Origin: Marisediminitalea alba
GTDB taxonomy: Bacteria; Pseudomonadota; Gammaproteobacteria; Enterobacterales; Alteromonadaceae
Reading direction: 5' to 3'
Assembly: GCF_002993365.1 (NCBI RefSeq)
Contig: NZ_PVNP01000182.1
Coordinates: 1-64,000 of the forward strand
Length of the DNA stretch: 64,000 bases
The position numbers and the translations under genes were made by a program. The stretch's first letter is position 1; each line of letters starts with the position of its first letter. The notes beneath the pieces are model-generated. The model worked only from the letters and a program-made list of their open reading frames with translations, did no database searches and was not told the origin of the DNA. Positions 9,528 through 18,540 of the stretch are shown here, in pieces.

Positions 9528-9995
9528 ATGCGTTGGTTAATTTGTTTAATAGGGCTTCTATGCCATTCAGCTTTAGCCACAGAGAAAGAAGTTGTTGATA
9601 ATGTAATCAGTAACTTACATAAGTTTGCTGCGCAAGCAAACTATGCCAGTTATTTTGCGCAGTATGATGAGGAAGCCATATTTATTGGTACCGATGCGTC
9701 TGAAACCTGGACGCTGGAAGAATTTAAGAACTATGCGAAACCGGTTTTTGATCGGGGGTCTGGCTGGACGTATAAATCCAGGGAGCGTCATATTTACTTT
9801 TCGCCCAACAAAGATGTCGCCTGGTTTGATGAACTGCTGGATAATGCTTCACTGGGATTGACCCGGGGGACTGGCGTACTGGTTAAAACCGAGGCAGGCT
9901 GGAAAGTTACTCAGTATCACTTAACCATCCCAATTCCCAATGACATTGCCGACAGCGTGGCCGATCAGATCAAAGCTTATAACGGGATGCACTAA
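9528..9995 (+). CDS. secreted SnoaL-like (NTF2-fold) protein
   Basis: A 155-residue protein starting at the ATG at 9528, behind a clear AAGGGAG Shine-Dalgarno. The signal peptide is MRWLICLIGLLCHSALA. The mature part matches the SnoaL/DUF4440 nuclear-transport-factor-2-like fold: an N-terminal helix (VVDNVISNLHKFAAQANYAS), a YDEEAIFIGTDASETW strand, and a terminal GWKVTQYHLTIPIP strand pair. Such exported proteins are common in marine gammaproteobacteria; no enzymatic role is established. It is divergent from the chemoreceptor operon and probably monocistronic. Confidence 0.8.
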   Translation: MRWLICLIGLLCHSALATEKEVVDNVISNLHKFAAQANYASYFAQYDEEAIFIGTDASETWTLEEFKNYAKPVFDRGSGWTYKSRERHIYFSPNKDVAWFDELLDNASLGLTRGTGVLVKTEAGWKVTQYHLTIPIPNDIADSVADQIKAYNGMH

Positions 9996-9999
9996 GCAA

Positions 10000-10020
10000 G
10001 ACCCGCTGGTAAGGCGGGTC
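10000..10020. terminator. hairpin between convergent SnoaL-like and OmpA-like genes
   Basis: GACCCGC (10000-10006) and GCGGGTC (10014-10020) form a 7-bp GC-rich stem with a 7-nt loop between two convergent stop codons. Neither side has a strong T-run, so termination may be inefficient or need Rho. Confidence 0.55.
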
Positions 10021-10033
10021 AGATTATGCGTGT

Positions 10034-10663
10034 CTAGTTGGTAATAGGCTGGATAGACAGTTCAACACGGCGGTTCTGCTGACGATTCTCGGCAGAGGTA
10101 TTTGGCACTTTAGGCTGATACTCGCCCATGCCCACGGTGGTGATCCGCTGGGCGTTTACACTGTATGACATCAGCAGATTTTTCACCGCGTTAGCACGGC
10201 GCTCAGAAAGCACCTGGTTATACTCTTCGGCACCGGTATCATCGGTATGCCCCTTGATCATCAGCACGGTTTTTTCGTATTCGTTCAGTACCAGGGCCAC
10301 GTCTTCCAGCACCGGGTTGAAGTTTGGACTGATAGCCGATGAATTGGTCGCAAAAGTAATATCGCCGGGCATAATCAGATGTAAGGTATCACCTTCACGC
10401 ACTACGTCCACACCGGTGTCTGCGAGTTCTTCGCGCAGCGCTTCTTCCTGTTTATCCATGTAGTTACCAATAGCACCGCCCGCAATGGCACCTACTACCG
10501 CGCCCCAGGCGTAACGGCTTTTATCGTTATCGCCGGTGGCTTTACCTAATAGTGCACCAGCCACCGCACCAATAGCGGCTCCTCGTTGGGTGTTGTTGCT
10601 GTTAGCACAACCGGTTAAAGAAATAGCAGCAGAAACGGCACACACTAAAAATAGCTTTTTCAT
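10034..10663 (-). CDS. OmpA-family lipoprotein with glycine zipper (YiaD-like)
   Basis: A 209-residue outer-membrane lipoprotein. The chosen ATG (10661-10663) has GAGGAA upstream and starts a lipoprotein signal with lipobox SLTGC (Cys19). Glycine-zipper segments follow (GAAIGAVAGALLGKATG and AWGAVVGAIAGGAIG, about 28-70). A C-terminal OmpA peptidoglycan-binding domain has LMIKGHTDDTGAEEYNQVLS and NRRVELSI. It should tether outer membrane to peptidoglycan, as proposed for YiaD and the Pal/OmpA group. A longer reading frame extends upstream but would place the signal peptide internally. Confidence 0.88.
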   Translation of the reverse strand: MKKLFLVCAVSAAISLTGCANSNNTQRGAAIGAVAGALLGKATGDNDKSRYAWGAVVGAIAGGAIGNYMDKQEEALREELADTGVDVVREGDTLHLIMPGDITFATNSSAISPNFNPVLEDVALVLNEYEKTVLMIKGHTDDTGAEEYNQVLSERRANAVKNLLMSYSVNAQRITTVGMGEYQPKVPNTSAENRQQNRRVELSIQPITN

Positions 10664-10896
10664 AATTTCCTCAGATAACTTACGCATACAATGTGACGGG
10701 AGCAAATCCTGTTCCAACAATAGCTTTGGATTAATGAACGTCAGATGAATCCGCCGCTCAGGTATTGATATCAGGGAGTTGCAGAGGTTTAAAAACGAAT
10801 GGAGAAGAGGTAATACGGCAGTCATTTCAGCGCCTGCTCAATGCAATAATTGCAATGTTTACACATTCGGCTGTTTCTAAATTGCAACACCGGTTT

Positions 10897-12075
10897 TTAC
10901 ACCATGATTGACTCTTTAAAGAAGCGATTAATATCAATATTGTATTGCGCCGGGGTGACAGCCTTTACAATATTGATTTGTAAATCTTTACTGAGATCGA
11001 TGTCTTTGGGCGTTATGTAGTGCCCGCCGCTAATGGAATAGAAAGTTTTAACTACCGGTCGCAGAGGCTGCTGCTCATTTTGATGCATAACCATCGCCAC
11101 CCGTTGATTGGATAACTCAACCAGTGACCCCAGTGGATAGATGCCCATGCATTTAATAAATTGCTGCAATAAGGTGGCATCCAACTTGGTTTCACTGTCT
11201 TTCATCAGGATCTGCAGGGCTTTCTGACTCGGCATTCCGGCTTTGTAACAGCGATCGGCCGTTAGTGCATCGTACATGTCTGTGATGGCCAGTATACGAC
11301 CGTTGTAAGAAATATCCTCGCCACTCAGACGATTGGGGTATCCCTGGCCGTCGAGTCGCTCGTGGTGCTCACTGACCACTTTTATCAGGCCGGTATCTAT
11401 TTTCATGGCAGACAAGAACTCAACCCCATACTCAACGTGTTTTTTCATCACGTCCATTTCATCTTCTGTTAACCGACCGGGTTTATGCAGAATTTCATCA
11501 GGGATTTTGATTTTGCCCAGATCGTGAAGCAGCCCGCTGTAGGCTGCCGCTTCGATCTCCGGCTGAGACATTCCCAGGGAACGGGCAAAATGAGCCGATA
11601 AAATGCCAACGTTCAGGGAGTGTTCGAGTAAGTAGGTGTCTTTCTCGCGGATCCGGGAAAGTAATAACAACGCATCCGGGTTTCTATCCAGCGAGCCCAC
11701 CAGCGCCCGGGCAAATTCTGCCGGCACAAAGTCGTCAAAGGGGGTGCCTTCCTGGACGGCATCATACAGGCTCTTCTGCAGGACAATTCCCTGCTGATAC
11801 AAGCTTTCCGCCTTAACCAGTTCCGCGGCAAGCGGCACTCGGGTATCCAGCTCAGGTTGCTTTTGTTCGCTTGCTTTTGGTTTTGCGGTGTGGGAGGACA
11901 GGTCGGTATCAATAATTAACCGCTTGATGCCTTTGCGTTTTAACTGGTCAATAATAGCCTGACTGGTTACCCGGCCGCGGGTTTTAATCTGCACCGTACC
12001 GGCTTTTTGTTCAGCAATCTGCAGCACGTACATGCCGACTTCCAGCTGTTCAATTCCAATTGTTAACGATGCCAT
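10897..12075 (-). CDS. HD-GYP domain protein (putative c-di-GMP phosphodiesterase)
   Basis: A 392-residue cytoplasmic protein. Residues 1-130 match the DUF3391 domain often found before HD-GYP. Residues 145-320 form the HD-GYP domain with metal ligands HDLGKIKIP (184-192) and the hallmark HHERLDGQGYP (237-247). Members hydrolyse cyclic di-GMP to pGpG or GMP; all core residues are present, so activity is plausible. It starts 26 nt after the alkyltransferase-like gene and may share its transcript. Confidence 0.92.
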   Translation of the reverse strand: MASLTIGIEQLEVGMYVLQIAEQKAGTVQIKTRGRVTSQAIIDQLKRKGIKRLIIDTDLSSHTAKPKASEQKQPELDTRVPLAAELVKAESLYQQGIVLQKSLYDAVQEGTPFDDFVPAEFARALVGSLDRNPDALLLLSRIREKDTYLLEHSLNVGILSAHFARSLGMSQPEIEAAAYSGLLHDLGKIKIPDEILHKPGRLTEDEMDVMKKHVEYGVEFLSAMKIDTGLIKVVSEHHERLDGQGYPNRLSGEDISYNGRILAITDMYDALTADRCYKAGMPSQKALQILMKDSETKLDATLLQQFIKCMGIYPLGSLVELSNQRVAMVMHQNEQQPLRPVVKTFYSISGGHYITPKDIDLSKDLQINIVKAVTPAQYNIDINRFFKESIMV

Positions 12076-12100
12076 AAAAACCTTGCTCAGAGAGAAGACA

Positions 12101-12475
12101 TTAAAATGCTAATTGATGCAGTAGCACATCCAGCCCCGGCTCCCAGCCATACAGCTTGAGATTTACCCGATTATTCTGCACCAGAACCTGCTCCTCTGCC
12201 AATAGCTCACATTGAGTATCAGCTTGTGACGTACCTGCCCGAAAAGCAATCTGGCCATTACTGCGTAATACGCGGTGCCAGGGTAGTGTAAGTGAGGCGG
12301 GTACATTGCGCAAACAATACCCCACATAGCGGGCACGCCCTGGTAGTCCTGCCAAATCAGCTATTTTACCGTACGACGCCACACACCCCTCAGGAATAAG
12401 ACCTACCGTGTGCCAAATTCGCTCCGCTGGGGTAAGCTTACCGTAATCTCTACCAGTCGACGCTTTTATAGTCAT
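12101..12475 (-). CDS. atl: alkyltransferase-like DNA repair protein (Atl/YbaZ type)
   Basis: A 124-residue MGMT-family protein. The alkyl-acceptor motif PCHR of true methyltransferases reads PWHR here (65-68), so the protein cannot accept alkyl groups through that Cys. Alkyltransferase-like proteins of this kind bind O6-alkylguanine and hand the lesion to nucleotide excision repair (UvrABC). The helix-turn-helix DNA-binding region RARYVGYCLRNVP is present. The start at 12473-12475 extends about 13 residues beyond the usual family start and has no strong Shine-Dalgarno. Its ATG interlocks with that of the divergent DTW gene in the sequence CATG. Confidence 0.88.
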   Translation of the reverse strand: MTIKASTGRDYGKLTPAERIWHTVGLIPEGCVASYGKIADLAGLPGRARYVGYCLRNVPASLTLPWHRVLRSNGQIAFRAGTSQADTQCELLAEEQVLVQNNRVNLKLYGWEPGLDVLLHQLAF

Positions 12476-13055
12476 GCGCAAAAGATGCCCTAAATGTAGT
12501 TACCCGGTTCAAACCTGCCTTTGCCATGCAGTGCACCCAATTACCAATTATACCGAAGTAATCATCATGCAACATCCTAAAGAGTCAGTACACGCTAAGA
12601 ATACGGTCAGACTGCTTAGCCTGGCACTGTCAAACATCACCGTTGTGACAGGCAAACTGGCGGGCGATTTTACTGAGCTTGAGCAGTACCTGGCGGCTAA
12701 TCCGGCACCAACTGCGGTGTTTTATCCTGCTGAACATAGTACCGAGTTACTAACCGGAGCTGAAAATGCTTCTGCTCGTATCAAACGGGCGATCTTTATT
12801 GATGCCAGTTGGAAGCAGGCCTTCGGTATCTGGCAGAGCAATGCCTGGTTAAACCGCTATCCGTTTTATAAATTACCACTGCACCAGAGAGGTCAGTATT
12901 CAATTCGAAATTCAGACCTGGACTATAGCTTTTCGACGTTAGAGGCCGTGGCCTATACCCTGGAGTCTGTCGAACAGCTCGACCCGGCACCACTGCTAAG
13001 TTTGCTCAATACCTTTACCAGCCAATGGCAGCGTTTTCTCCCGCGGCGGTATTAA
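12474..13055 (+). CDS. tapT: DTW-domain protein, probable tRNA-uridine aminocarboxypropyltransferase
   Basis: A 193-residue DTW-domain protein of the TapT/YfiP family, which adds a 3-amino-3-carboxypropyl group from SAM to uridine-47 of tRNAs. N-terminal zinc ligands are RCPKCSYPVQTCLC (Cys5, 8, 15, 17). The motif usually read D-x-T-W is DASW here, within FIDASWKQAF, and the conserved SxLEA helix follows (YSFSTLEAVAY). It is shorter than many relatives. The start ATG overlaps that of the divergent alkyltransferase-like gene by 2 nt and has no clear ribosome binding site. It converges on the GST gene, leaving only 10 nt between stops. Confidence 0.82.
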   Translation: MRKRCPKCSYPVQTCLCHAVHPITNYTEVIIMQHPKESVHAKNTVRLLSLALSNITVVTGKLAGDFTELEQYLAANPAPTAVFYPAEHSTELLTGAENASARIKRAIFIDASWKQAFGIWQSNAWLNRYPFYKLPLHQRGQYSIRNSDLDYSFSTLEAVAYTLESVEQLDPAPLLSLLNTFTSQWQRFLPRRY

Positions 13056-13065
13056 TGCCGATCAA

Positions 13066-13671
13066 TCAATCTTTCTTCTGCATTGGCATATAGCCGCGGT
13101 GTTCTTCCACCATCGACAACCAACGGCGGATAGCCGGATACTCGTTAAGCATGATACCGGCCTCATGAGACACATGGGTATAGGCGTACAGCGATATATC
13201 AGCCAGGGTCATTTCATCGCCAATCAGGAAAACCGTTTGCATTAGCTGCTGCTCCATTACCGCTAAGGCTCTATGGCCGGCCTGTTGCTTTAGCTCATAT
13301 TCTTGCTGGCGCTCAGCAGGAAGACCAAGGTATATGTTTATAAAGCGCGCTACCGCAATGGCAGGCTCATGCGTATATTGTTCAAAGAACTGCCACTGTA
13401 GCATTTTAGCCAGTTCAAATTCGGTGGAGGGGATAAATGCGCTACCGGCGGCCAGATAATTCAGAATAGCATTTGACTCGCTCAGGCATCGGCCATCACT
13501 GAGTTCGAGTAATGGGATCTTGCCGACCGGATTAAGCTGTTTAAACGCATCGGTTTGCGTTTCACCGTTTAAGATATCTACTTCTTTCCATTCGCACTGC
13601 TTACCTAATAACCCTAACAGCAACTGGATTTTGTAACAGTTGCCCGAGCGGCTGTCACCGTACACTTTCAT
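13066..13671 (-). CDS. glutathione S-transferase family protein
   Basis: A 201-residue soluble protein with a thioredoxin-like N-terminal domain (1-77) including NPVGKIPLLEL with its cis-Pro and the glutathione-binding SESNAILNYLA, then an all-helical C-terminal domain with the conserved MTLADISLYAYTHVSHEAG segment. It belongs to the large bacterial GST group that uses glutathione for conjugation or reduction; the substrate is unknown. The gene lies 13 nt after the membrane-protein gene, so the two are probably co-transcribed. SD GGAAG is 8-9 nt before the ATG. Confidence 0.88.
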   Translation of the reverse strand: MKVYGDSRSGNCYKIQLLLGLLGKQCEWKEVDILNGETQTDAFKQLNPVGKIPLLELSDGRCLSESNAILNYLAAGSAFIPSTEFELAKMLQWQFFEQYTHEPAIAVARFINIYLGLPAERQQEYELKQQAGHRALAVMEQQLMQTVFLIGDEMTLADISLYAYTHVSHEAGIMLNEYPAIRRWLSMVEEHRGYMPMQKKD

Positions 13672-13684
13672 TTTACTAACTTCC

Positions 13685-14629
13685 CTAAATTAACCACCAC
13701 ATAAGCACCAAAAAACAGCAAGGTAGACCGGTCGACATAATAAATACTTTGGTATTTACGGGCCCATCTTTTGGCCAGCAACGATGTTGTCTTAAGGCTT
13801 CAAGTTGCTGATTAAGTTTATACAGCTTTTCTCCCGAAAACGCTCCGGGATTATCTTTGCCGTTCATAATCAGACTGGCAAGCTGCCCTTCTATTTGCTG
13901 AATACTCTGGTTGCGATGCCTACGCATCAGAAAAACTGTTTTGAATACTGGTAGAAACAGCAGAACGATCATAAATGCCGTCGTCGCTGACAGAATTAAA
14001 CCATCTATGAGCGGCACCGATTTACCAATCCAGAATACAGGTATCAACAGCAACATAAACAGCGAAAATATCACATTGCTGACACCCAGGTCACAAATGG
14101 GCTTGCAGTAGCAAAAGTGCTGGTGGATATTCGTCAGCACCAAGCGCTTATAAAGATAATGCGTGAATGACGCTGATTGGATAAGGAACAAAAACAGGAA
14201 AAACCAGAAAGGCACGGCGATAACATTAAGCAGCAGTACTGAGAATGGCTGATTAAAGGCCAGAAGATCTTCGCTGATCAGATACACCAGGGTAATTGCG
14301 ATAGACAGCGTTGCAGCTAGAATAACATGGCGTATCAGCTTTTTTTCCAACGTTTTCATGTGCTGGCGGTATTGCGACAGTTGATTGGTCTGAACCAGAA
14401 AATCGGCAATCCGTTTACCGGACCGTCGGTGCAATATCCGTAATGCCAGCCATAAATAACCGATGATCAGCGGCATACCCAGCGCCGCGTTGAAATCACG
14501 CTGGGAGCGTTCGTCTGTTATGCTGCGGTAATCCAACGACCCGGTCAGGTAACATAAAGTAAAACAGGCTAAGACAAACAGAAGCGGCAACATCCAGACA
14601 TGCAGCACTGCGTTTTTGTTATTTTTCAT
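13685..14629 (-). CDS. unknown multi-pass membrane protein
   Basis: A 314-residue protein I do not recognise. Hydrophobic segments are visible at about residues 11-30, 50-66, 100-120, 128-153, 186-205, 209-232 and at the extreme C-terminus (292-313), separated by basic cytoplasmic-type loops (RRSGKR, KTLEKKLIRH, MRRHRNQ). A soluble, probably helical segment (about 240-285) precedes the last membrane helix. No catalytic or transport motif is apparent. It is co-directional with the GST gene 13 nt downstream and has a GAAGG ribosome site. It reads as a real gene: codon use and the intact frame match its neighbours. Confidence 0.7.
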   Translation of the reverse strand: MKNNKNAVLHVWMLPLLFVLACFTLCYLTGSLDYRSITDERSQRDFNAALGMPLIIGYLWLALRILHRRSGKRIADFLVQTNQLSQYRQHMKTLEKKLIRHVILAATLSIAITLVYLISEDLLAFNQPFSVLLLNVIAVPFWFFLFLFLIQSASFTHYLYKRLVLTNIHQHFCYCKPICDLGVSNVIFSLFMLLLIPVFWIGKSVPLIDGLILSATTAFMIVLLFLPVFKTVFLMRRHRNQSIQQIEGQLASLIMNGKDNPGAFSGEKLYKLNQQLEALRQHRCWPKDGPVNTKVFIMSTGLPCCFLVLMWWLI

Positions 14630-14645
14630 CTGCCTTCTAACTAAA

Positions 14646-14686
14646 TAATGTATTGCGTTGCAAAGTCAATGCGACGCAATACATTA
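14646..14686. repeat. 13-bp perfect inverted repeat (strong hairpin)
   Basis: TAATGTATTGCGT (14646-14658) and its exact reverse complement (14674-14686) are separated by 15 nt, and GCA/TGC can extend the stem inside. It lies in the 96-bp gap between the VOC gene stop and the membrane-protein start, both on the minus strand. The minus side after the hairpin reads TTTAG, so termination is weak. It could be a VOC-operon terminator or an operator for the membrane-protein/GST pair. Confidence 0.7.
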
Positions 14687-14725
14687 CCTTATGCAGCACT
14701 GTGATGGTAGCTTTTATGAAAGCGT

Positions 14726-15079
14726 TTACTTATCGCTCCACACTGCAAACTCGTTACCGCTCGGCTCGGTAAAATGAAAGCGTCTGCCACCGGGAAAATC
14801 GAATATCGGTTTTATAATAGTGCCGCCATTAGCCTCTATACGCTGCTGAGTTGTGGCTAAGTCCGGGCTGTAAAATACCAGTAATGCCGCACCATTAGCA
14901 GTGACGGAAGCAAGTTCCGACTGATACAACCCGCCTACGATGCCTTTGTCATGAAACTCCACATAAGCCGGGCCGTAATCAGTGAAGGTCCAGTTAAATA
15001 CCGCCGCAAAGAATGCTTTAGTAGCGGGCAAATCCCGGCAGGGCAGTTCCACGTAATTAATCAGGGTGTCTTTGCTCAT
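14726..15079 (-). CDS. VOC (glyoxalase/bleomycin resistance) family protein
   Basis: A 117-residue single vicinal-oxygen-chelate domain. It starts INYVELPCRDLPATKAFFAA, continues with the FNWTFTDYGPAYVEFHD strand pair, and ends GGRRFHFTEPSGNEFAVWSD, the typical second beta-alpha-beta-beta-beta half. These are cytoplasmic metalloproteins with many possible substrates. The start overlaps the stop of the upstream GFA gene (ATGA), so translation is coupled and the two probably act together. Confidence 0.88.
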   Translation of the reverse strand: MSKDTLINYVELPCRDLPATKAFFAAVFNWTFTDYGPAYVEFHDKGIVGGLYQSELASVTANGAALLVFYSPDLATTQQRIEANGGTIIKPIFDFPGGRRFHFTEPSGNEFAVWSDK

Positions 15080-15498
15080 GGTTTCTCTCCGGTAGCCGCT
15101 GCAAAGACTTCTGCGCCAGTCATATTGGTGGTTTGCTCGGCAAAGTGATAATAGTGCGGTTTACTGTCGATAAAAATCTGATGAGACAGCACCATGTCCT
15201 GCTGCTGGGCAAACAACCCAACGGGCACATAGTGGGCGTGACCGTCTTTTAGTTTATAAAAGAGGTGAGTGCCGCATTGCTGGCAGAAAACCCGCTCAGC
15301 CCACTCTGAGGAATCGTAATGGCCAACATTGTTGCCAGTTAGGCTAACCTGCTCAGACTCGATGGCTAAAAAAGGGCCTCCCGACCACTTTCGGCAGGTA
15401 TTACAATGACAAGCGCCTATTTCCATAGACTTAGGTACAACGGTTAAGCTGGTGTCGCCGCACAGGCAACGGGTGGTTAATGGCTCGGGGTTACTCAT
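15076..15498 (-). CDS. GFA-family zinc protein (Gfa-like glutathione/formaldehyde type)
   Basis: A 140-residue GFA-domain protein. The zinc ligands are visible: RCLCGD (Cys11, Cys13), CHCNTCRKWSGGPF (Cys30, Cys32, Cys35) and FCQQCGTH (Cys72, Cys75). The family is named after glutathione-dependent formaldehyde-activating enzyme, but most members have unknown substrates. AAGGAG lies just before the ATG. The gene heads a two-gene unit with the overlapping VOC gene, and a LexA-box palindrome lies about 110 bp upstream, suggesting DNA-damage control. Confidence 0.88.
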   Translation of the reverse strand: MSNPEPLTTRCLCGDTSLTVVPKSMEIGACHCNTCRKWSGGPFLAIESEQVSLTGNNVGHYDSSEWAERVFCQQCGTHLFYKLKDGHAHYVPVGLFAQQQDMVLSHQIFIDSKPHYYHFAEQTTNMTGAEVFAAATGEKP

Positions 15499-15609
15499 TT
15501 AATCATCTCCTTGTTGAATGAGTTTTACTCTCGGTACGTTATTCAACACCACTCAACACCTGGCTTTTGCCATGATGACAACCTTTGAATAATCTTAAAA
15601 TACACTGCC

Positions 15610-15629
15610 AACTGTATACTTATACAGTT
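15610..15629. promoter_or_regulatory. LexA (SOS) box upstream of the GFA-VOC operon
   Basis: The 20-bp palindrome AACTGTATACTTATACAGTT has 9-bp perfect arms and fits the gammaproteobacterial LexA consensus CTG-N10-CAG with an AT-rich alternating centre. It overlaps a possible minus-strand -10 (TATACA, 15613-15618) with a TTGAAA -35 at 15634-15639 (15-bp spacer, short). The only gene downstream on that strand is the GFA gene. Confidence 0.7.
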
Positions 15630-15666
15630 ATTATTTCAATTCAGGTTTTACATTTATTCCAGGTAT

Positions 15667-15691
15667 AAAAAAACCCGGACAATGCCCGGGC
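15667..15691 (-). terminator. rho-independent terminator of the atp operon
   Basis: Read on the minus strand, GCCCGGG and CCCGG arms enclose a short loop and are followed by a run of seven T. It lies about 25 nt past the atpC stop codon. Confidence 0.88.
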
Positions 15692-15714
15692 TTTTAGATA
15701 ATGCTTATAACGAT

Positions 15715-16128
15715 TTACTTGCGCAGTTTTTGAATCAATCGTAACTGGGCAATTGCTTCGGCTAGCTCTAATGCAGCTTCGGCGTAATCAAAATCAGCAC
15801 CTGGATTGGCGATGTGCTCTTCGGCACGTCGTTTAGCTTCTTCAGCAGCTTGTTCATCCAAGTCTTCTGCTCTTACTGCCGTATCGGCCAGAACAGTTAC
15901 ACTGCCAGGTTGTACTTCAAGTACACCACCAGCAACATAAATAACTTCTTCTTCACCGTGCTGTTTAACCAAACGCACCATGCCAGGCTTAATTGCAGTG
16001 ATCAGAGGCGCGTGGCCAGGGTAGATACCCAGTTCACCTTCGCTTCCTGTCACCTGCATTGTTTCAACGAGACCAGAAAAGATAGACTTCTCTGCGCTTA
16101 CTACATCCAGATGAACTGTCATTGCCAT
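15715..16128 (-). CDS. atpC: ATP synthase F1 epsilon subunit
   Basis: A 137-residue epsilon subunit: an N-terminal beta-sandwich ([15 protein letters not shown] through [19 protein letters not shown]) and a C-terminal two-helix hairpin ([20 protein letters not shown]) that can brake ATP hydrolysis. It sits at the foot of the central stalk on gamma. The start has GGAGGTTATT directly upstream. It is the last gene of the atp operon and is followed by its terminator. Confidence 0.97.
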   Translation of the reverse strand: MAMTVHLDVVSAEKSIFSGLVETMQVTGSEGELGIYPGHAPLITAIKPGMVRLVKQHGEEEVIYVAGGVLEVQPGSVTVLADTAVRAEDLDEQAAEEAKRRAEEHIANPGADFDYAEAALELAEAIAQLRLIQKLRK

Positions 16129-16207
16129 AATAACCTCCTGATAGGTACGTAAAGCCTTGCCTGAATAAGACCGGCTGCTTAGCAGAGCCGGTCGGTTTCA
16201 AACAGGC

Positions 16208-17599
<1,392 letters not shown>

Positions 17600-17623
17600 T
17601 CATTAACTTTTATAAACCTTTGC

Positions 17624-18484
17624 CTACACCGCTGCGGCACCGCCAACAATCTCACTGATTTCTTGTGTGATTGCGGCCTGACGCGCTTTGTTGTATACCA
17701 ATTGAAGATCATCGATCAGGTTGCCTGCGTTATCGGTTGCGGCTTTCATTGCAACCATTCTGGCAGCTTGCTCCGACGCGGCATTTTCAACTACGCCCTG
17801 ATATACCTGAGATTCAATGTAACGAACCATTAATGCTTCCAAAATAGGTTTTGGATCCGGCTCGTAAATGTAATCCCAGCGATGTTTTAACGTTTCGTCT
17901 TCTGACTTTGGCAAAGGCAGTAACTGATTGCTCACAGGCTGCTGTGTCATTGTGTTCACGAAGTCATTGTAAACCAGGAATACTTTATCCAGCTTACCTT
18001 CGTCGAATGCTTTAAGCATTACGCGAACAACACCCACAATATCGCTTACCGTAGGCGCATCCCCTAAACCAGACTCTGCAGCAAGTACGTTGCCGCCGGA
18101 CCGGTTGAAGAATGCACAGGCTTTTGAACCCAGCGCAGCAAAATCGACCTCTACGTCCTTAGCACGCCACTCTTTAACCTGTTGCGATACTAATTTGAAC
18201 TCGTTGGTGTTCAAGCCACCACACAAGCCACGATCCGTAGAAATAACGATATAACCAACGCGCTTGACTTCACGCTCTTCCAGATAAGGATGACGATATT
18301 CAAGGTTACCGTTAGCAATGTGACCAATCACTTTAAGCATGCTTTGTGCGTATGGACGTCCATGAGACATACGTTCCTGCGCCTTTTTCATTTTAGACGC
18401 AGCCACCATTTCCATCGCACTGGTAATCTTCTGAGTATTCTTGATACTCCCAATCTTACCTTTTATCTCTTTACCGCTGGCCAT
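17624..18484 (-). CDS. atpG: ATP synthase F1 gamma subunit
   Basis: A 286-residue gamma subunit, the rotor shaft within alpha3-beta3. The N-terminal coiled-coil helix [20 protein letters not shown] and the C-terminal helix with [20 protein letters not shown] carry the conserved residues that pass through the hexamer. The central Rossmann-like part includes [13 protein letters not shown]. Length and order match E. coli. Confidence 0.98.
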   Translation of the reverse strand: MASGKEIKGKIGSIKNTQKITSAMEMVAASKMKKAQERMSHGRPYAQSMLKVIGHIANGNLEYRHPYLEEREVKRVGYIVISTDRGLCGGLNTNEFKLVSQQVKEWRAKDVEVDFAALGSKACAFFNRSGGNVLAAESGLGDAPTVSDIVGVVRVMLKAFDEGKLDKVFLVYNDFVNTMTQQPVSNQLLPLPKSEDETLKHRWDYIYEPDPKPILEALMVRYIESQVYQGVVENAASEQAARMVAMKAATDNAGNLIDDLQLVYNKARQAAITQEISEIVGGAAAV

Positions 18485-18540
18485 GACTATCTCTCCGATT
18501 ACTCAACGTTGTGCTGGTGGTTTGCACCACCAGCCATTGA

